Source of the DNA: JAOABC01 sp041287495
GTDB lineage: Bacteria > Aquificota > Aquificia > Aquificales > Hydrogenothermaceae
Length of the DNA stretch: 64,000 nt
Direction: 5' to 3'
NCBI GenBank assembly: GCA_041287495.1
Contig: JBEULE010000033.1
Span: 1-64,000, forward strand
A program made the position numbers and the translations under genes. Positions within the stretch are counted from its first letter, which is position 1; each line of letters begins with the position of its first letter. Positions 6,909 to 15,691 of the stretch are shown one piece after another. The notes below the pieces were generated by a model, which had not been told where the DNA came from, did no database searches, and was given only the letters and a program-made list of their open reading frames with translations.

Positions 6909-8716
6909 TCCTCTTCCTCAACAACCTTTATACCTAACTCATCAAGCTGCTTTTGGGAAACAAAATCTGGAGCTCCAGTTAGAGGACATACACCTTTCTG
7001 AGTTTTTGGAAACGCTATAACATCTCTTATACTTTCTGAACCTGTCATAAGGGCTATTATTCTATCTAATCCAAAAGCAAGTCCACCATGGGGAGGTGCT
7101 CCATAGCTCAGGGCTTCTATTAAAAAACCAAATTTTTCTTTGGCTTCCTCTTCTGATATATTTAAAAGTTTAAATATCTTCTGCTGTATCTGAGGGTTAT
7201 GTATCCTTATAGAACCTCCCCCTATCTCTTCACCGTTTAAAACCATATCGTAAGCTTTTGATTTAAATGAAAGTGCTATGTTTATATCTTCAAGGGCTTT
7301 ATCTAATTTCTGTATATCTTCATCTTTTGGACTTGTAAATGGGTGGTGGATTGCAACAAGTCTATTTTCTTCTTCATCCCACTCAAAGAGAGGAAAATCA
7401 ACAACCCATAAAAACTCCCATCTACCATCTTCTATAAGGTTTAACTTTTCTGCAAGATGTTTTCTTAAAAATCCTAAGACTCTATGGGTAATATCTTTTT
7501 TGTCTGCTACAAATACCAGTAGGTCTCCATCCGTAGCTTCCATTCTCTCGAGTAATCTCTTCTTCTGGTCTTCTGTAAAGAATTTCAGGATTGGGGAAGT
7601 TACTTCTCCGTTTTCAAGTTTAATCCATGCCATTCCTTTTGCACCAAACTTCTTGGCATACTCTGTAAGGTCATCTATATCTTTTCTTGAAAACTTTCCA
7701 CCACCTTTTACATTTATACCTTTTACTAATCCTCCAGATTTTGCTACATCATTAAAAACCTTAAACTCAACTTCTGCTGCTATATCTGTTATATCTACAA
7801 GCTCAAGTCCGTATCTTAAATCTGGCTTGTCTGTTCCGTATCTATTCATAGCTTCTTCATAAGACATTCTTCTAAAAGGTGTTTTTAAATCTATTCCAAG
7901 AACTTTCTTAAATACATGTTTTATGAGAGCTTCTGATATAGCCATAACATCTTCCTGTGATACGAAAGACATCTCATAGTCTATCTGGGTAAATTCAGGT
8001 TGTCTATCTGCTCTAAGGTCTTCATCTCTAAAACATTTTACTATCTGAAAGTATCTCTCTAATCCAGCAACCATTAAAATCTGTTTAAAAAGCTGGGGAG
8101 ATTGTGGTAAAGCATAAAACTTTCCTCTCTCAAGTCTTGAAGGGACTAAGAAGTCTCTTGCACCTTCCGGAGTTGATTTTGTAAGCATAGGTGTTTCTAT
8201 CTCTAAAAATCCATTACTGACTAGAAACTCTCTGACAGCTTGATATACTTCGTGTCTAAGTATGATATTCCTTTTCATAGACTCTCTTCTTAGGTCTAAG
8301 TATCTGTATTTTAGTCTTACTTCTTCACTTACTTTTATATTGTCTTCTATCTGAAATGGCAAAACTTCCGATGTGTTAAGGATTAATAACTCTTCTCCAG
8401 TTATCTCAATATTTCCGGTTTTCATTTTTGGATTTTCTGTTCCGGCAGGTCTTCTACTAACTACTCCTAAAACACCTATAACATACTCACTTCTCAACTT
8501 TTTAGCTTTTTCATAAACTTCATGTTTTGTTTTAGAAGGGTCAAAAACAACCTGGACAATTCCTTCCCTATCTCTTAAATTTATAAATATAACTCCGCCA
8601 TGGTCTCTTATAGTATCAACCCAACCAAGTAATCTTATAGTTTCACCAATGTTACTTTCAGTTAAATCTCCACACCAATAATCTCTTTTGAAATCACCTA
8701 ATAAATCAACAACCAT
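6905..8716 (-). CDS. aspS: Aspartyl-tRNA synthetase
   Basis: A 603-residue class IIb synthetase of the bacterial type, charging tRNA-Asp (and possibly tRNA-Asn in organisms with an amidotransferase). The N-terminal OB-fold anticodon domain (LLGWVDTIRDHGGVIFINLR), motif 2 region (FRDEDLRADRQPEFTQIDYE), the bacterial GAD insertion, and motif 3 (GGLAFGLDRIIALMTG) are present. ATG at 8716 follows GGAGAGG. The last four bases overlap thiD. Whether it is the discriminating form cannot be decided by eye. Confidence 0.95.
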   Translation of the reverse strand: MVVDLLGDFKRDYWCGDLTESNIGETIRLLGWVDTIRDHGGVIFINLRDREGIVQVVFDPSKTKHEVYEKAKKLRSEYVIGVLGVVSRRPAGTENPKMKTGNIEITGEELLILNTSEVLPFQIEDNIKVSEEVRLKYRYLDLRRESMKRNIILRHEVYQAVREFLVSNGFLEIETPMLTKSTPEGARDFLVPSRLERGKFYALPQSPQLFKQILMVAGLERYFQIVKCFRDEDLRADRQPEFTQIDYEMSFVSQEDVMAISEALIKHVFKKVLGIDLKTPFRRMSYEEAMNRYGTDKPDLRYGLELVDITDIAAEVEFKVFNDVAKSGGLVKGINVKGGGKFSRKDIDDLTEYAKKFGAKGMAWIKLENGEVTSPILKFFTEDQKKRLLERMEATDGDLLVFVADKKDITHRVLGFLRKHLAEKLNLIEDGRWEFLWVVDFPLFEWDEEENRLVAIHHPFTSPKDEDIQKLDKALEDINIALSFKSKAYDMVLNGEEIGGGSIRIHNPQIQQKIFKLLNISEEEAKEKFGFLIEALSYGAPPHGGLAFGLDRIIALMTGSESIRDVIAFPKTQKGVCPLTGAPDFVSQKQLDELGIKVVEEED

Positions 8717-8795
8717 AAACCTCTCCTTTGAAAAAAGAATAATTTTTTTATCTATTCTACCATAACGGGATTATAAGAGGTTTTGAAACTTGAAT

Positions 8796-9275
8796 TTACT
8801 TTTTACTTCTTCTTATAAACTTAGGTTTATTTCTTATAAACCTTCTTATAATTTTAGGTCTATTCATTATAAACTTAGGTACATAATATATAGACCCAAG
8901 AGTTGCTATGAGAACAGATATTCCAATGTAATCTTCAAATTTTAGATTAGGGGCTTTTATTATTACTTCTCTTAAAATAGCTATAAATGTAGTTTTCACT
9001 ACCATTGAAGTATCAATCCTTCTTTCTGTAAGATAGACTATTGTAAGTCTGAAAAGTTCTATAAGAATGAATACATAGAGAAATTTAGGTATGAGATTTA
9101 TAAAAGGAATCTTACCTTCATATATACTGTATCCAAGGTCATACAGAGCTGTTAAACTTAAATAAAAAAGTAAAATAGATAGAGTTAAAACTATTAAATC
9201 CTCAAAAAATTCTAGTATACTTCTTAATTTTTTACCAAGGTAATACTCTTCCAAAATCTTCTTTATTGCTTCCAA
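8796..9275 (-). CDS. PsiE-like membrane protein
   Basis: About 159 residues with four hydrophobic segments (DLIVLTLSILLFYLSLTALY, FLYVFILIELFRLTIVYL and two further spans) separated by short charged loops. It ends in a very basic Arg/Lys tail (RRFIRNKPKFIRRSKK). The arrangement, with ELFR and an RR-D-S-like loop, resembles the phosphate-starvation-inducible PsiE family, whose function is unknown. The open frame could start at ATG 9323, but that stretch encodes the hsp20 terminator and has no ribosome site. TTG at 9275, seven bases after AGGG, is the better start. It lies between hsp20 and aspS on the same strand. Confidence 0.6.
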   Translation of the reverse strand: MEAIKKILEEYYLGKKLRSILEFFEDLIVLTLSILLFYLSLTALYDLGYSIYEGKIPFINLIPKFLYVFILIELFRLTIVYLTERRIDTSMVVKTTFIAILREVIIKAPNLKFEDYIGISVLIATLGSIYYVPKFIMNRPKIIRRFIRNKPKFIRRSKK

Positions 9276-9290
9276 TTTTAACCCTGTAAA

Positions 9291-9321
9291 AAAATATAAA
9301 AAAGGGGGGGGTATTACCCCC
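9291..9321 (-). terminator. Intrinsic terminator downstream of hsp20
   Basis: On the minus strand GGGGG, loop TAATA, CCCCC(CCC) is followed by TTTTTTATATTTTTTT. It lies 26 bases past the hsp20 stop, so the heat-shock gene is probably monocistronic with limited read-through into the PsiE-like gene. Confidence 0.75.
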
Positions 9322-9346
9322 ATCTATACAATCTATTTTACCTAAA

Positions 9347-9796
9347 TTAAGTTATTTCTACTTTAACTTCTTTTTCCTGTGTTGCTTTTGGTATACTTAG
9401 TTTTAAAATTCCATTTTCAAAAGTTGCTTTAGCTTCTTCAACTTTTACATCTGTTGGAAGTGGAATAACTCTTTCAAATTTACCATAAAATCTCTCACTT
9501 CTATAGTAGTTTTCCTCTTTTTTCTCTTCTTCTCTTTTAACTTCACCTCTCAATACAACAGAGTTATCTTTAACTTTTACTTCAATATCTTCCTTCTTAG
9601 CCCCTGGAATTTCTGCTTCAATTATGATGTTGCTATCCTTCTCATAAATGTCAACCCTTGGAGACCATGCAACTACTTGAGTCTCTACTTTCTCTTCCGG
9701 AATAAATTCCTTAAAGAGCCTGTTAATTTCACTTTCAAGTCTTGCAAGTTCTCTTAATGGTGAAATTGCAAATGCAGGAATAAGCCTTCTGTCCAT
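9347..9796 (-). CDS. hsp20: Small heat shock protein, Hsp20 family
   Basis: An ATP-independent holdase of 149 residues. The alpha-crystallin domain spans about residues 45-140 (SPRVDIYEKDSNIIIEAEIPG through GILKLSIPKA) and ends in the I-x-I/V-like tail EVKVEIT. ATG at 9796 sits behind a strong GGAGG. It has its own consensus promoter (9834-9862) and its own terminator, so it is an independent heat-shock-type unit. I see no CIRCE-like inverted repeat upstream. Confidence 0.93.
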   Translation of the reverse strand: MDRRLIPAFAISPLRELARLESEINRLFKEFIPEEKVETQVVAWSPRVDIYEKDSNIIIEAEIPGAKKEDIEVKVKDNSVVLRGEVKREEEKKEENYYRSERFYGKFERVIPLPTDVKVEEAKATFENGILKLSIPKATQEKEVKVEIT

Positions 9797-9833
9797 CGTT
9801 ACTACCTCCTTTTTAAAGTTTTATACATATATA

Positions 9834-9862
9834 ATAATATAATCTTAGTCTATTTTTGTCAA
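9834..9862 (-). promoter_or_regulatory. Consensus promoter of hsp20
   Basis: Minus-strand TTGACA (9857-9862), 17-base spacer, TATTAT (9834-9839), with predicted start near 9827 and the hsp20 ATG at 9796. Confidence 0.75.
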
Positions 9863-9914
9863 GTGTTTTTAATTTTTTATTACACTTTAATTCTAAATAT
9901 AAGGTTTTATTTTT

Positions 9915-9943
9915 TTAAAAGCAAATTTTTTTCAAGTTATAAT
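9915..9943 (+). promoter_or_regulatory. Probable promoter of the mqnD operon
   Basis: A perfect TATAAT at 9938-9943 lies 30 bases upstream of the mqnD ATG; the -35 region (TTAAAA, 9915-9920) is weak. It is back to back with the hsp20 promoter in the 9797-9972 intergenic region, which otherwise shows only A+T-rich sequence. Confidence 0.45.
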
Positions 9944-9972
9944 ATATTTAACAAAAAAATGAGAGGTTTAGT

Positions 9973-10800
9973 ATGAAGATACATGTTGCCCATAGCCCTG
10001 ATTCAGATGATGCTTTTATGTTTTACGGCTTAAACAGTGGAAAGATAGATACAAGAGGATATAAGTTTGTAGATGTTTTATCTGATATAGAAACATTAAA
10101 CAGAGAAGCTTTAAAGGGGACTTATGAAGTTTCTGCCATATCAATACATGCTTTTCCTTATGTTGCAGATAAGTATGCTTTACTTTCAAGTGGTGCAAGT
10201 ATGGGTGATAACTATGGTCCTATGGTTGTTGCAAAGGAAAAGTTTGACCCTTCAGAACTTAAAAATAAAAAAATAGCTATTCCAGGAACTTTAACATCTG
10301 CATTTCTTGCTTTAAGACTGTTTGAACCTGATATTAACTATGTAGTAATTCCATTTGATAAAATTATAGATGCTGTTAAAAACTCAGATGTTGAAGCAGG
10401 ACTTATAATCCATGAAGGACAACTAACATATGAGGAAGAAGGACTTGTATGTATAGTTGATCTTGGAAAGTGGTGGTATGAAAAGACCTCTGGTTTGCCT
10501 CTACCTTTAGGTGGAAATGTTATAAGAAAGGATTTAGGTATTAAAGTTATGAAAGAAGTTTCCGAAATACTTAGAGAGAGTATAAAGTACTCTTTGGAAC
10601 ATAGAGAAGAAGCTGTAGAGTATGCTTTAAAGTTTGCAAGAGGGATGGATAAAAGTAAAGCAGATAGATTTATAGGAATGTATGTGAATGAGTTGACAGT
10701 TGATTATGGAGAAAGAGGTAAAAAAGCTATAGAGTTATTCTTGAAAGAAGCTTATGAAAGAGGCTTTATAGATAAATTACCAGAAATAGAGTTTATTTGA
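9973..10800 (+). CDS. mqnD: 1,4-dihydroxy-6-naphthoate synthase (futalosine menaquinone pathway)
   Basis: A 275-residue periplasmic-binding-protein-like enzyme that converts cyclic dehypoxanthinyl futalosine to 1,4-dihydroxy-6-naphthoate in menaquinone synthesis. Family hallmarks are the N-terminal HSPDSDDAFMFYGL, the central IPGTLTSAFLALRLF and IIHEGQLTYEEEGL, and the SGLPLPLGGNVIRKDLG segment. MqnA (chorismate dehydratase) is a relative but starts with a different motif. No other mqn genes are nearby. It leads a plus-strand run of genes ending at mraY. Confidence 0.88.
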   Translation: MKIHVAHSPDSDDAFMFYGLNSGKIDTRGYKFVDVLSDIETLNREALKGTYEVSAISIHAFPYVADKYALLSSGASMGDNYGPMVVAKEKFDPSELKNKKIAIPGTLTSAFLALRLFEPDINYVVIPFDKIIDAVKNSDVEAGLIIHEGQLTYEEEGLVCIVDLGKWWYEKTSGLPLPLGGNVIRKDLGIKVMKEVSEILRESIKYSLEHREEAVEYALKFARGMDKSKADRFIGMYVNELTVDYGERGKKAIELFLKEAYERGFIDKLPEIEFI

Positions 10801-10810
10801 GGTTGGGAAT

Positions 10811-11284
10811 ATGAAGATATTACTTATAACAGAAGATGAAATTAGTTTTGAAGTTTTTAATGAGGTAGCATCTTTAAGTAATTCTAAGGTTTTATGGTTT
10901 AAAACTGTTGCTGAGGCAAAAGAGTTTTTAAATACAAATAAAGATATTCACGCTGTTGTTGCTGCTGAGAAAGTTAGTGATGGAAATACGTTACAGATAT
11001 TTGCTTTAATAAAGAAAGATACAACTCTCTCTAGTCTTCCTTTTATAATTTTAGCAACGCAGCCAACTCAAGAGGAGATAAATTACTATAAAACATTGGG
11101 AATTACAGAAGTCTTTGAGATTCCTTTTAATCCCCTAGAAGTTTTCTTGGTTATAACTAACTATATTAAAGATGTAAAAGGTGAAGAAGTTGTAAAAGAT
11201 ATACTTGAAGAACCAAAGAAGGAAAGCAAATCTATATTTGCAAAAATTATAGAATTTTTCAAAAAACTTTTTGGCAAAAGGTAA
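10811..11284 (+). CDS. Degenerate response-regulator receiver protein (no phospho-acceptor Asp)
   Basis: 157 residues with a CheY-like alternation (KILLITEDE, VLWFKTVAEAKEFL, PFIILATQPTQEE, EVFEIPFNPLEVFLVI). The strand that normally ends in the phosphorylated Asp reads IHAVVAAEKVSD, so no acceptor is at the usual place, and the conserved Lys of strand 5 is also not evident (EIPFNP). This marks it as a pseudo-receiver used for protein contacts rather than phosphorelay. A short linker leads to a C-terminal amphipathic helix (IFAKIIEFFKKLFGKR) that could bind membrane. It is followed immediately by the mini-Toprim gene, whose GTG comes right after the TAA. Confidence 0.55.
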   Translation: MKILLITEDEISFEVFNEVASLSNSKVLWFKTVAEAKEFLNTNKDIHAVVAAEKVSDGNTLQIFALIKKDTTLSSLPFIILATQPTQEEINYYKTLGITEVFEIPFNPLEVFLVITNYIKDVKGEEVVKDILEEPKKESKSIFAKIIEFFKKLFGKR

Positions 11285-11620
11285 GTGGAAAATTTAGAAG
11301 ACTGGAAAAAGTTGTTAAGAGATAGGTCGTCAGAAGATAGGGTTTGCGTTCTTGTAGAAGGTAAAAGAGACTTTAAAAAACTCTCTTCCTTTGATATCAA
11401 AAATATCTACACTTTAAAAGGAAAAAGATTCTATGATGTTGTAGAAGAGATTGTAGAAAATTTTGATACCTGTATAATCCTTTTTGATTTAGATAAACAT
11501 GGAGAGAAGATGACTTTAAAGTTTAGTCAGCTTTTATCATCTGAAGGTGTTGAGGTTGATACTTCTTTTAGAGAGTTTCTGAGGAATTTTAACATAGAAG
11601 AAATAGAAAATATACCTTAA
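11285..11620 (+). CDS. Small Toprim-domain protein
   Basis: 111 residues that are essentially a lone Toprim fold: the conserved Glu motif VLVEGKRDFKKL near residue 25 and the metal-binding DxD motif LFDLDKHGEKMT near residue 70. Toprim domains occur in primases, topoisomerases, RecR, RNase M5 and OLD nucleases; a solitary version may be a nuclease or accessory subunit. RNase M5 is larger and starts similarly, but the C-terminal part is missing here. Starts with GTG at 11285 directly after the preceding stop, so the two are probably co-translated. The role is unknown. Confidence 0.65.
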   Translation: MENLEDWKKLLRDRSSEDRVCVLVEGKRDFKKLSSFDIKNIYTLKGKRFYDVVEEIVENFDTCIILFDLDKHGEKMTLKFSQLLSSEGVEVDTSFREFLRNFNIEEIENIP

Positions 11621-11665
11621 ATAGCATAAAATATATTAATCTTTTTTTTGATAGGAGTTTATAGA

Positions 11666-12424
11666 TTGCTTGCAAAGAGAGTTATTCCTTGTCTTGATGT
11701 AAATAGAGGTAGAGTTGTTAAAGGTGTGAAGTTTTTAAATCTAATAGATGCTGGAGATCCGGTAGAAATCGCATCTATCTACGATAGGGAAGGAGCTGAT
11801 GAGATAGTTTTTCTTGATATAACTGCTTCGGCAGAAGATAGGGATATAATACTTGATGTAGTAAAAAAAACAGCGGAAACAGTCTTTATGCCTCTTACCG
11901 TAGGTGGTGGTGTAAGGACTCTTGAAGATATAAGAAGACTACTGGAAAGTGGTGCAGATAAAGTTTCTATAAATACAGCAGCTGTAAAAAATCCGTCTTT
12001 AGTAGAGTCTGCTGCAAAGAGATTTGGTTCATCTACCATTGTGGTAGCGATAGATGCAAAACAGATAGGTGAGGATAGATGGGAAGTTTATATAAATGGT
12101 GGTAGAACTCCAACAGGAATTGATGCGGTTCAATGGGCAAAAACTGTATATGACCTTGGAGCTGGAGAGATTTTACTTACATCTATGGATAAAGATGGTA
12201 CAAAGTCAGGATATGATGTTGCTCTTACAAAGGCAGTGTCTGAGGCTGTAAAAATACCTGTTATAGCTTCCGGTGGAGCTGGAAAGATGGAAGATTTTTA
12301 TCAGGTTTTTACGGAAGGAAAAGCTGATGCAGCTTTAGCAGCTTCACTTTTTCATTTTAGAGAACTTGATATTGTGGATTTAAAAAGATACCTAAAAAAT
12401 AAAGGTGTAAATGTAAGGATTTAA
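11666..12424 (+). CDS. hisF: Imidazole glycerol phosphate synthase, cyclase subunit
   Basis: A (beta/alpha)8 barrel that with HisH makes imidazole glycerol phosphate and AICAR in histidine synthesis. The catalytic Asp motif CLDVNRGRVVKG, the phosphate site TVGGGVRT, IDAKQ and the second catalytic Asp in TSMDKDGTKSGYD are intact. TTG at 11666 is taken as start because AGGAG lies 8 bases upstream and it gives the standard LLAKRVIPCLDV N-terminus; the frame is open a few codons further up. Other his genes are not in the window. Confidence 0.93.
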   Translation: MLAKRVIPCLDVNRGRVVKGVKFLNLIDAGDPVEIASIYDREGADEIVFLDITASAEDRDIILDVVKKTAETVFMPLTVGGGVRTLEDIRRLLESGADKVSINTAAVKNPSLVESAAKRFGSSTIVVAIDAKQIGEDRWEVYINGGRTPTGIDAVQWAKTVYDLGAGEILLTSMDKDGTKSGYDVALTKAVSEAVKIPVIASGGAGKMEDFYQVFTEGKADAALAASLFHFRELDIVDLKRYLKNKGVNVRI

Positions 12425-12435
12425 AGGAGTAAAAA

Positions 12436-14034
12436 ATGGAGAAAAAGGTGTTGATATATGACACAACTCTTAGAGATGGAACTCAGGCGGAAGGAATAAG
12501 TGTATCCGTTGAAGATAAACTTAGGATAACAGAAAAGCTTGATAGTTTTGGGGTTCATTATATAGAAGCAGGTTGGCCTGGTTCAAATCCAAAGGATATG
12601 ACATACTTTAAGGAAGTTAAAAAACTTAATATAAAGAACTCAAAAATTACAGCTTTTGGGTCAACAAGGAGAGCTTCTTTAAAAGTTGAAGAAGATCCAC
12701 AGATACAGGACCTTTTAAGGGCAGAAACTCCTGCTATAACTATCTTCGGAAAATCATGGGATTTACATGTCACGGAAGCTTTAAAAACAACTTTAGAAAA
12801 AAATCTTGATATGATATTCTCATCTATAGAATACCTTAAAAAATTTACAGATGAAGTTATTTTTGATGCTGAGCATTTTTTTGATGGTTATAAGGCTAAC
12901 CCTGAGTATGCAATAGAAGTTTTGAAGGTTGCTCAACAGGCAGGAGCTGATTATCTAGTCCTGTGTGATACAAACGGTGGAACACTTCCAAATGAGATTG
13001 ATAAGATATTTAAAGCTGTAAAAGAAGCCGGAATAACTGCAAAACTTGGAATACATGCCCACAACGACTCCGATACTGCTGTATGGACTTCTATAACCGC
13101 CGTTTTAAACGGTGCTGTTATGATTCATGGAACTATAAACGGTATAGGTGAGAGATGTGGAAATGCAAACTTGTGTTCTATAATTCCAAACTTATCTCTG
13201 AAACTTGGTTATAAAACAGTACCTGAAGAAAATATAAAAAGACTAAAAGAGTTGTCTAACTTTGTATCAGATATAGTAAATATGCCTGTTCCTAAGAATA
13301 TGCCTTATGTTGGAGATAGTGCTTTTGCCCATAAAGGTGGAGTCCATGCTTCGGCAGTGTTGAAAAATCCGAGAAGTTATGAACATATTCTTCCGGAAGA
13401 AGTAGGCAATAGAAGGAAAGTTTTAGTATCAGATCTAGCCGGAAAAAGTAATATTGTCTATAAAGCAAGGGAACTTGGTATAGAGATAGATGAGAGGGAT
13501 GAGAGAATAACAAAACTTGTCCAAGAGATAAAAGAATTAGAAAACCAAGGATATCACTTTGAAGCAGCAGAAGGGTCTTTGGAACTTCTTATAAGAAAAC
13601 ATCTTGGAACTCTTGGAAAGTATTTTGATTTAGATGCATACAGAGTGTTAATAGCAAGGAGATATACAGATTTAATACCGATATCAGAGGCAACGGTTAG
13701 AATAAAAGTTGGTAATGAGTATGAACATACAGCTTCATTGGGATATGGCCCAGTAAATGCTTTAGATAGAGCTTTAAAGAAAGCATTAATAAACAGATAT
13801 CCTTCTTTAGCAGAAGTAGAGCTTATAGATTATAAAGTTAGAATAGTTAATGAAAGTGGAGGGACAGCAGCAAAGATAAGAGTTTTAATAGAAAGTAGAG
13901 ATAAGGATAAAAAGTGGGGAACTGTCGGTGTTTCGGATAACATTATAGAGGCTTCATGGCAAGCTGTAGTTGATAGTATAATATACAAACTTGTAAAAGA
14001 TGGAATAAAACCATTAGAGGAAAAAAATGGTTAA
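12436..14034 (+). CDS. cimA: (R)-citramalate synthase
   Basis: Condenses acetyl-CoA and pyruvate to citramalate, the entry to isoleucine synthesis without threonine. The DRE-TIM barrel motif TTLRDGTQAEGISVS, the HAHNDSDTAVW metal-binding motif and the HKGGVHASAVLK segment are present. The C-terminal regulatory (LeuA dimer) domain follows from about residue 390, giving 532 residues as usual for the long CimA type. LeuA and NifV relatives are shorter or lack the AEGISVS signature. AAGGAG precedes ATG 12436. The end overlaps the next gene by 8 bases. Confidence 0.88.
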   Translation: MEKKVLIYDTTLRDGTQAEGISVSVEDKLRITEKLDSFGVHYIEAGWPGSNPKDMTYFKEVKKLNIKNSKITAFGSTRRASLKVEEDPQIQDLLRAETPAITIFGKSWDLHVTEALKTTLEKNLDMIFSSIEYLKKFTDEVIFDAEHFFDGYKANPEYAIEVLKVAQQAGADYLVLCDTNGGTLPNEIDKIFKAVKEAGITAKLGIHAHNDSDTAVWTSITAVLNGAVMIHGTINGIGERCGNANLCSIIPNLSLKLGYKTVPEENIKRLKELSNFVSDIVNMPVPKNMPYVGDSAFAHKGGVHASAVLKNPRSYEHILPEEVGNRRKVLVSDLAGKSNIVYKARELGIEIDERDERITKLVQEIKELENQGYHFEAAEGSLELLIRKHLGTLGKYFDLDAYRVLIARRYTDLIPISEATVRIKVGNEYEHTASLGYGPVNALDRALKKALINRYPSLAEVELIDYKVRIVNESGGTAAKIRVLIESRDKDKKWGTVGVSDNIIEASWQAVVDSIIYKLVKDGIKPLEEKNG

Positions 14035-14599
14035 CGATCACGTCTACATTACAGTTTTACACTATCCAGCTGTTAATAAGGAAGGAAGATGGGTCTGTAC
14101 ATCTTTTACAACTTTAGATTTTCATGATATAGCAAGACCTGCTAGAACTTATGAACTTGCAGCTTACTATATAGTTCAACCTTTAGAAGCTCAGCAATTT
14201 ATCATAAAAGAGCAACTTAAATACTGGACAGAAGGCTTTGGATCTCAATTTAACCCAAGGAGGTCTATGGCTGGAAGTATGGTGAGAGTAGTTTCATCTC
14301 TAACGGAAGTTATGGAAGATATAAAGAGAGAGAAGGGAAAGTATCCAAAACTTATTGGCACATCTGCGAAAATGTACCCGCGAACAGTTTCTTACAGCAA
14401 GATGAGAGAGATAATTTATAAAAAAGAAGACGTGTTCCTTATTTTACTTGGAACAGGTTGGGGAATGCCAGCAGAATTAGTTGAAAGCTGTGATTATATT
14501 TTGGAACCTATACTTGGAGCCGGAGATTATAATCATCTATCTGTAAGGAATGCTGCAGCTATCATAATGGACAGACTGTTCTCACCAAATAGATGCTAA
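14027..14599 (+). CDS. SPOUT-like SAM-dependent RNA methyltransferase domain protein
   Basis: A 190-residue protein I recognise as the stand-alone RNA methyltransferase family related to the TrmD-like SPOUT fold. Key features are YITVLHYPAVNKEGRWVCTS at the N-terminus, IGTSAKMYPRTVSYSKMR in the middle, and LLGTGWGMPAEL, a glycine-rich knot-type SAM site, followed by LEPILGAGDYNHLSVRNAAA. The last segment resembles the trefoil-knot cofactor loop. The substrate is unknown. It overlaps cimA by 8 bases and precedes mraY by 15, so it belongs to the same transcript. Confidence 0.6.
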   Translation: MVNDHVYITVLHYPAVNKEGRWVCTSFTTLDFHDIARPARTYELAAYYIVQPLEAQQFIIKEQLKYWTEGFGSQFNPRRSMAGSMVRVVSSLTEVMEDIKREKGKYPKLIGTSAKMYPRTVSYSKMREIIYKKEDVFLILLGTGWGMPAELVESCDYILEPILGAGDYNHLSVRNAAAIIMDRLFSPNRC

Positions 14600-14614
14600 A
14601 GGAGTAAGAAAGAG

Positions 14615-15682
14615 TTGCTCTATCATATATTTTATGAATATTTTGATATAAATCTCTTTAAGTATATAACTTTTAGAGGTTTTTATGCACTTATAACAGC
14701 ATTTTTGTTATCTCTCGTTTTAGCACCTCCCATTATCAATAAATTAAAGGAGTTTCAGAATAAAAAAGGTGGATATGTTAGAGAAGATACACCGGATTGG
14801 CACCAGTTAAAGAAGCATACACCTACGATGGGAGGAGTTTTAATATTAATAGTTGTTTTTATAACATCACTGTTGTGGAGCAGACTTGATAACCTCTATT
14901 TTTGGTTAACTCTTTTTACATTTATATCTTTCGGACTTATCGGATTTTTTGATGATTATATAAAAGTTAAAAATAAAAAAGGTATATCATCTAAATTAAA
15001 GTTTTCTCTTCAATTTTTAGTTGCATCTATTGTTTCTATCTTTCTTTACAGTTATCCAAAGTTTAGTAAAGTTTTATATGTGCCGTTTTTTAAGAATTTA
15101 AGTTTTGATTTAGGTTTGCTGTATATACCTTTTATGATATTTGTGATTGTAGGAGCATCTAACGCCGTTAATCTTACAGATGGACTTGATGGTCTTGCCA
15201 TAGGCCCTTCTCTCATATCTGTTTCTACATTTGCCATATTTGCATATATTGCTGGAAATGTAGTACTTGCAAAGTATCTATTTATCCCTTATGTAGACGG
15301 GGCAGGAGAGCTTGTGGTCTTCATTATGGCTCTATTGGGAGCAGGACTTGGATTTTTGTGGTTTAACTCTTTTCCAGCAGAGATGTTTATGGGGGATGCT
15401 GGTTCTCTATCCATAGGTGCAACTCTTGGTTTGATATCTATAATTACAAAGCAGGAACTTGTCCTTGCTATAGTAGGAGGAATATTTGTCTTAGAGACAA
15501 TATCTGTGATACTACAGGTAGGTTATTACAGATTGACTGGAGGAAAGAGACTGTTTAAAATGGCTCCTATACATCATCACTTTGAATTAAGTGGAACACC
15601 GGAACCTAAGATAGTTGTGAGAGTTTGGATAATATCAATTCTTTTATCTATAATTGCTCTATCCACTTTAAAGATAAGATGA
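14615..15682 (+). CDS. mraY: Phospho-N-acetylmuramoyl-pentapeptide transferase
   Basis: Integral membrane enzyme that makes lipid I from UDP-MurNAc-pentapeptide and undecaprenyl phosphate. Ten-helix polytopic protein of 355 residues with KKHTPTMGGVLIL, the DD motif (GFFDDYIKVK), NLTDGLDGLAIGPS, MGDAGSLSIGA and the MraY-specific APIHHHFELSG. TTG at 14615 follows AAAGGAG and gives the usual N-terminus. No other dcw cell-wall genes surround it. Convergent with the ntrY-like gene. Confidence 0.95.
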   Translation: MLYHIFYEYFDINLFKYITFRGFYALITAFLLSLVLAPPIINKLKEFQNKKGGYVREDTPDWHQLKKHTPTMGGVLILIVVFITSLLWSRLDNLYFWLTLFTFISFGLIGFFDDYIKVKNKKGISSKLKFSLQFLVASIVSIFLYSYPKFSKVLYVPFFKNLSFDLGLLYIPFMIFVIVGASNAVNLTDGLDGLAIGPSLISVSTFAIFAYIAGNVVLAKYLFIPYVDGAGELVVFIMALLGAGLGFLWFNSFPAEMFMGDAGSLSIGATLGLISIITKQELVLAIVGGIFVLETISVILQVGYYRLTGGKRLFKMAPIHHHFELSGTPEPKIVVRVWIISILLSIIALSTLKIR

Positions 15683-15691
15683 TTATTTCTT

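Noticed and set aside
7278..7862. Plus-strand open frame of 194 codons opposite aspS
   Set aside because: Ser-rich antisense shadow of a highly conserved gene with no ribosome site.
9797..9972. CIRCE or other heat-shock operator before hsp20
   Set aside because: No TTAGCACTC/GAGTGCTAA inverted repeat; only a vegetative-type promoter is seen.
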